Positions 14,493 through 15,950 of a stretch of DNA of 15,950 bases are shown one piece after another. The first letter of the stretch is position 1, and every line of letters begins with the position of its first letter. The stretch comes from a bacterium (lineage in GTDB: Bacteria; SZUA-79; Acidulodesulfobacterales; Acidulodesulfobacteraceae). The stretch covers positions 1 to 15,950 of the forward strand of contig JAJZLA010000005.1 in the NCBI GenBank assembly GCA_021803845.1, written 5' to 3'. The notes beneath the pieces are model-generated. The model saw nothing but the letters and a program-made list of their open reading frames with translations, ran no database searches and had not been told where the DNA came from. The position numbers and the translations under genes are program-made.

Positions 14493-14507
14493 TGGGTGAA
14501 AAGCAGT

Positions 14508-15314
14508 TTATTTATTTCCTCCGGCTTTATGCTTAGGCGGGAATGTCAGCGTCACCACCTGTTTTTCGCCTCCGGGCTTTCCTAGAGCTTTTCCGTTATA
14601 ATCTAAAATAATGCCTCCGGCATTGCCTATTTTGATACGTAATCTTTTTTTTGCTTTCCAGGCTTCCTTGTCTCCGGCATAAAGCATTGAAGTCGCTGTA
14701 TTGCCGCCGTCTATTTTAACGGCGACCCATGTTCTCTTAACAACGTTTCCTTTTAAAACTACGGCATAGTTAACTTCGGGTTTATGCCCTGTTATTGTTT
14801 CCGGTATTTCCACTGGCTTGCCTTTAGCAGATGAACCGCCCTCCGGAACTAACTTTTTAGATAGGGATTTAAACGGCATAGCTATATGTATTCCCGGCGA
14901 GGTTTTAATGTATTCGTAAACCTTAATTGTCGCATACGATAAAATTATAACAAGGATGCCCGCAACAACTATAACTATAATTCTTTTTTTAAATTCCTCG
15001 GACTTTCGTATCTCTTCTTTGAATTTTTTTCCGACTATATCTTCTATGTGCTTACCCTTGAAATTTTCTCCGGCATCCGTTTCCAGAAGTGCGACGGCTT
15101 TTGCTTCGTCCGCTTTCACGGTTTTCGCGAGAAGTTTTACATAACCCTTAAGCAGATGGGGCGAGGAAAATATCGAAAAATCGCCGTTTTCAATAGCTTC
15201 AATATACTGCGCCCTGATTTTAGTAATAAGCGAAACTTCATCGACGGCAAGTCCTATAGATTCCCTGCTGGCTTTGAGATATTCCCCTACCCTTTCCGGC
15301 GTTTCGCTATCCAT
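14508..15314 (-). CDS. rodZ: RodZ-like HTH/transmembrane/DUF4115 protein
   Basis: The 268-residue protein has the RodZ architecture: an N-terminal HTH_25-type helix-turn-helix (about 6-70) beginning VGEYLKASRESIGLAVDEV, a basic juxtamembrane stretch, one membrane span (about 110-132), a flexible Pro/Gly linker (about 150-180) and a C-terminal DUF4115 beta domain with TWVAVKIDGG, W219 and IKIGNAGGIILDYNGKALG. RodZ links MreB to the envelope and influences rod shape. The ATG follows an AGGG by 8 bases and lies 10 bp after the stop of the TPR gene. A TPR pilotin gene upstream of rodZ is the pilF-rodZ order known from Pseudomonas. Some lineages use this protein for other envelope roles. Confidence 0.88.
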   Translation of the reverse strand: MDSETPERVGEYLKASRESIGLAVDEVSLITKIRAQYIEAIENGDFSIFSSPHLLKGYVKLLAKTVKADEAKAVALLETDAGENFKGKHIEDIVGKKFKEEIRKSEEFKKRIIVIVVAGILVIILSYATIKVYEYIKTSPGIHIAMPFKSLSKKLVPEGGSSAKGKPVEIPETITGHKPEVNYAVVLKGNVVKRTWVAVKIDGGNTATSMLYAGDKEAWKAKKRLRIKIGNAGGIILDYNGKALGKPGGEKQVVTLTFPPKHKAGGNK

Positions 15315-15324
15315 AAAACATGCC

Positions 15325-15950
15325 CTATTTTAAATACAGCATTATTTTTTTTAGATAATCTAAAGATTTCATTCCGTATTCGTTAGTTTTATTCTGTTCA
15401 TATACGGAAGAAAATATTATTTTGGCCTTATTATATCTTTTTTGGTTAAAATATATCACTCCCTCGTAATATTTCGCAGGCGTAAAAAACATATCGAGCT
15501 TTAAAGTTTTTTTAAAGTTATAAAGGCTTTTGTCTAAACGTCCTTTAACGAGATAATATTTGCCAAGATAATAATATGTTAAAAAATATTTCTTATCGAG
15601 CAGCTTGGATATAATTAATATTTTTTTTGCTTTTTCAGGCTTATTTTCCGCAAAATATATTTTTGCCAGCTGGGTATAGCTCTGGTACGGTCTGTTGTAA
15701 AAAGGATTTTTCAGCGCTTTTTTTAGATATATTTCAGCGGGCGCATAATCTTTTCTTTTAATGTAAATAATGGCCAAATTATAATAGGCATCCGAAAATT
15801 TAGGATTAATTCTTACTGCTTCCTTGAAATTTTTTACCGCTTGGGCTTCTCTGGCCGTTTCCATATAAACCATTCCTATGGCATTGTAGTTTTTAGCCGA
15901 ATAGGGATTCAGGTTTTTAGCTTTTATAAACTCCTGCATCGCTTTTATAA
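15325..15950 (-). CDS. TPR-repeat protein, N-terminus outside window (PilF/PilW-like pilotin candidate)
   Basis: This is partial: the frame stays open to the right edge, and the in-frame codons before the first Met (15939) still fit the end of a TPR helix, so that Met is internal. The visible part, over 200 residues, is a chain of about five TPR units, with typical pairs such as YNAIGMVYMETAREAQAVK and YYNLAIIYIKRKDYAPAEI, and NP/N-type turns between them. The protein is Lys/Tyr-rich. Its place 10 bp before rodZ mirrors pilF-rodZ in Pseudomonas, where PilF/PilW is the TPR lipoprotein that places the PilQ secretin. The signal peptide and lipobox that would decide this lie outside the window. 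Confidence 0.85.
   Translation of the reverse strand, partial: IKAMQEFIKAKNLNPYSAKNYNAIGMVYMETAREAQAVKNFKEAVRINPKFSDAYYNLAIIYIKRKDYAPAEIYLKKALKNPFYNRPYQSYTQLAKIYFAENKPEKAKKILIISKLLDKKYFLTYYYLGKYYLVKGRLDKSLYNFKKTLKLDMFFTPAKYYEGVIYFNQKRYNKAKIIFSSVYEQNKTNEYGMKSLDYLKKIMLYLK

Noticed and set aside
15937..15939. The ATG at 15939 as the true start of the TPR gene.
   Set aside because: The frame is open to the window edge and the preceding codons still encode TPR helix residues, so the Met is internal.

Overview
This 15.95 kb window is dense bacterial chromosome, AT-rich and with heavy use of ATA isoleucine codons. There are no rRNAs, tRNAs, CRISPR arrays, transposases or phage genes. The queA-tgt-yajC-secD-secF order, a didermic type IV pilus set (pilM, N, O, P, Q), tatC, and a TPR/RodZ pair all point to a Gram-negative. 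Overall it looks like a Deltaproteobacteria/Desulfobacterota-like lineage, possibly uncultured (SZUA-79/Sva0485-type is a low-confidence guess); the sequence alone cannot settle this.

Layout, left to right. (1) Minus strand: tmk (thymidylate kinase) reads into the N-terminus of holB (DNA polymerase III delta prime), which is cut by the window edge. (2) Plus strand, a long co-directional run: queA and tgt (queuosine tRNA modification), yajC, secD and secF (Sec accessory complex), recJ (single-strand exonuclease), then pilM, pilN and pilO (inner-membrane platform of a type IV pilus). (3) Minus strand, convergent with the run above: pilP, then a short secretin (pilQ), then tatC. pilO and tatC end 2 bp apart. 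(4) tusA (minus), divergent from a plus-strand multi-TM protein with two ExxE motifs (COG4280/GDT1-like). (5) Minus strand: a TPR protein cut by the right edge, followed by a RodZ-like HTH/TM/DUF4115 protein.

Functional themes are envelope biogenesis and export (YajC-SecDF, TatC, RodZ) and type IV pili. The classical pilMNOPQ operon is split here into pilMNO and a facing pilPQ-tatC unit. The TPR protein beside rodZ resembles the pilF-rodZ arrangement known in Pseudomonas, so it may be the pilotin for the secretin.

Most intergenic regions are short; none exceeds 300 bp. The informative ones are 761-936 (divergent tmk/queA control region with an 11-bp direct repeat and an inverted repeat), 13110-13211 (tusA-pilP gap with a promoter and two hairpins), 13446-13579 (divergent tusA/membrane-protein region whose promoter predicts a leaderless mRNA) and 14324-14507 (convergent gap with a nested dispersed-type palindrome plus a second perfect hairpin). 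I found no convincing novel multi-gene system. The points most worth checking are the split pilus locus with embedded tatC, the ExxE membrane protein beside tusA, and the leaderless/SD-less initiation.
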